This document shows positions 5,573 to 6,472 of a DNA stretch of 6,472 nt, piece after piece (positions within the stretch are counted from its first letter, which is position 1; the number at the start of each line of letters is the position of its first letter). A program made the position numbers and the translations under genes. The DNA is taken from positions 1 to 6,472 of the forward strand of contig RFPG01000077.1 in assembly GCA_009926245.1 (NCBI GenBank), written 5' to 3'. The notes below the pieces were generated by a model, which searched no databases, was not told where the DNA came from, and saw only the letters and a list, made by a program, of their open reading frames with translations. The DNA comes from Sphingobacteriia bacterium. GTDB lineage: Bacteria; Bacteroidota; Bacteroidia; UBA7662.

Positions 5573-6472
5573 TCAAGGTCGGATCAGGCGAGCACTGCGG
5601 CCCTGCGGCCCGCGAATGATATAAACCCCGGGTGAAACCCCGGCGGGCCAAGAGGGGCAATGCACCCATTGGTACTGTCCGTCGTGTTGGGTCTGCATGC
5701 GATTCAATACCCGGCCTTGCACATCGGTTAATTGCAGGCTTTGCGGTTCCTGGTTGGGTGACGGCCAGCGGATCGTAAAGCCTTCAGCCGCTGGGTTGGG
5801 ATACACCTCCAAATCACCGGTACGGGGTGTTTCCCACCAATCACCGGCCTCGTTATTGCCCAAGGCCAGGTTGGGCGGACTCAGTCGTCGAGACGTGTAG
5901 AGCTTGTAAACACCCGGGTCCCAATTCACCGACAAGGTCAGGTTGGTCACCAAAACACTATCTCCTGTAAAGTAGTCGTAATACCAGCCGTTGTCCGGGA
6001 ATAGCAAAATTCCCGGCCGAAAGGCCACATCCCAATTGCCGGCCGCTACCACATGCATGTCCGGGTGCACCAAACGAATTTGCTTGATTCCGCCAGCTAC
6101 GGCCAAAAAGAAACTATCCGTGGCAAACGCCGGCTCGTTCTTGTGCAGCTGATTCATGGCCGACCAGATTCGATACAGGTATTTGCGCTCCGGGGTGGTG
6201 AAATAATCCCAACGCACCGGCTTGGCATCGGTGCGGCAATTGGCATTGACCGTTCCGTTGGGGCAACGATTGATCGAAAAGTCATACCCCAACTCCCCAA
6301 ACTGCCATAACATTTTGGGACCGGGAATGCTCATCAAAAAAACAGGGACCAATTCCTGCCTTTTGAGAGCCGTGTTCAGATTGCGAACATTGACCAACGA
6401 GTTTTGAGCGCCGAACTGTAAGTTCTTGTACATCAGGCGTTCTTCGTCGTGACTTTCGGCATACGCCATCAC
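5573..6472 (-). CDS. GH13 alpha-amylase with C-terminal T9SS sorting domain, C-terminal part, 5' end outside window
   Basis: About 300 residues are visible; the gene enters from the right edge, so residue 1 is an internal Val (GTG at 6472-6470). ESHDE at 6-10 is GH13 conserved region IV, whose Asp is the transition-state stabiliser. The catalytic nucleophile and acid/base lie upstream, outside the window. IPGPKMLWQFGELGYDFSI (49-67), then RTDAKPVRWDY (80-90) and a helix to about 111, complete the (beta/alpha)8 barrel. A beta-sandwich domain C follows, about 115-195, ending DPGVYKLYTS. After a short linker comes a type A sorting domain (221-299) beginning LEVYPNPA. The enzyme should hydrolyse alpha-1,4-glucan outside the cell after Sec and T9SS export, supplying oligosaccharides to the adjacent SusCD. 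C70 and C79 flank a loop after the barrel's FGELGYD segment and may form a disulfide. Exact specificity (amylase, neopullulanase or a relative) cannot be set from this part. Confidence 0.9.
   Translation of the reverse strand: MMAYAESHDEERLMYKNLQFGAQNSLVNVRNLNTALKRQELVPVFLMSIPGPKMLWQFGELGYDFSINRCPNGTVNANCRTDAKPVRWDYFTTPERKYLYRIWSAMNQLHKNEPAFATDSFFLAVAGGIKQIRLVHPDMHVVAAGNWDVAFRPGILLFPDNGWYYDYFTGDSVLVTNLTLSVNWDPGVYKLYTSRRLSPPNLALGNNEAGDWWETPRTGDLEVYPNPAAEGFTIRWPSPNQEPQSLQLTDVQGRVLNRMQTQHDGQYQWVHCPSWPAGVSPGVYIIRGPQGRSARLIRP
5576..5812 (-). other. T9SS type A C-terminal sorting domain of the amylase
   Basis: These last 79 residues begin LEVYPNPAAEGFTIRW, continue with LQLTDVQGRVLNRM and end GVYIIRGPQGRSARLIRP. 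The order YPNPA, then a D-xxGR turn, then GVYII and a short basic end is the standard type A sorting domain (TIGR04183-like). It directs the protein across the outer membrane through the type IX secretion system, where the domain is removed and the protein is released or anchored to the surface. Its presence implies that the organism encodes a T9SS elsewhere in the genome. Confidence 0.9.

Noticed and set aside
5596..5611. Tandem tgcggccc repeat at the end of the amylase gene.
   Set aside because: The two 8-bp copies encode part of the ordinary sorting-domain end (GPQGRSAR), are not a codon-multiple expansion, and show no sign of function beyond coding.
5626..5643. CCGGGT-GAA-ACCC(C)GG hairpin near the end of the amylase gene, considered as a terminator for susCD or the amylase.
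   Set aside because: The stem needs a bulge, no T-tract follows on either strand, and it lies within the conserved sorting-domain codons.

Overview
The window looks like chromosomal DNA of a Bacteroidota bacterium. Three things point there: a SusC/SusD outer-membrane nutrient-uptake pair, a C-terminal type A sorting domain of the type IX secretion system (T9SS), and start regions without a clear Shine-Dalgarno sequence. The T9SS tail and a base composition that is not AT-rich suggest an environmental lineage (Saprospiria- or Cytophagia-like) rather than a gut Bacteroides. That finer placement is a guess.

Layout: (1) Bases 1-785, + strand: the C-terminal part of an AMP-binding acyl-CoA synthetase, most like MenE (o-succinylbenzoate-CoA ligase, menaquinone synthesis). 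It carries an unusual Ser/Pro/Glu-rich insert, and its stop codon lies in a 12-bp tandem duplication. (2) Bases 786-900: a short intergenic leader with two small dyads and weak promoter-like matches. (3) Bases 901-3900, +: a complete SusC-type TonB-dependent transporter. (4) Bases 3920-5566, +: a complete SusD-type lipoprotein, 19 bp downstream and surely co-transcribed. (5) Bases 5573-6472, - strand: the C-terminal part of a GH13 alpha-amylase with a T9SS sorting domain, running tail-to-tail into susD with only 6 bp between the stop codons.

Taken together, genes 3-5 form a starch/alpha-glucan utilisation locus. The amylase would be exported by the T9SS and cut polysaccharide outside the cell or at its surface. 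SusD would capture the maltooligosaccharides and SusC would import them across the outer membrane using TonB energy. The starch assignment rests on the amylase neighbour and on SusD itself: three aromatic and two polar residues fall where the starch-binding site of Bacteroides thetaiotaomicron SusD is remembered to be. The menE-like gene belongs to a separate pathway and is probably only a neighbour.

I see no RNA genes, CRISPR arrays, insertion sequences or phage genes. The parts are known families. The less ordinary aspects are the convergent arrangement, the T9SS-type amylase in place of a SusG-like lipoprotein, the low-complexity insert in the ligase, and the duplicated stop codon.
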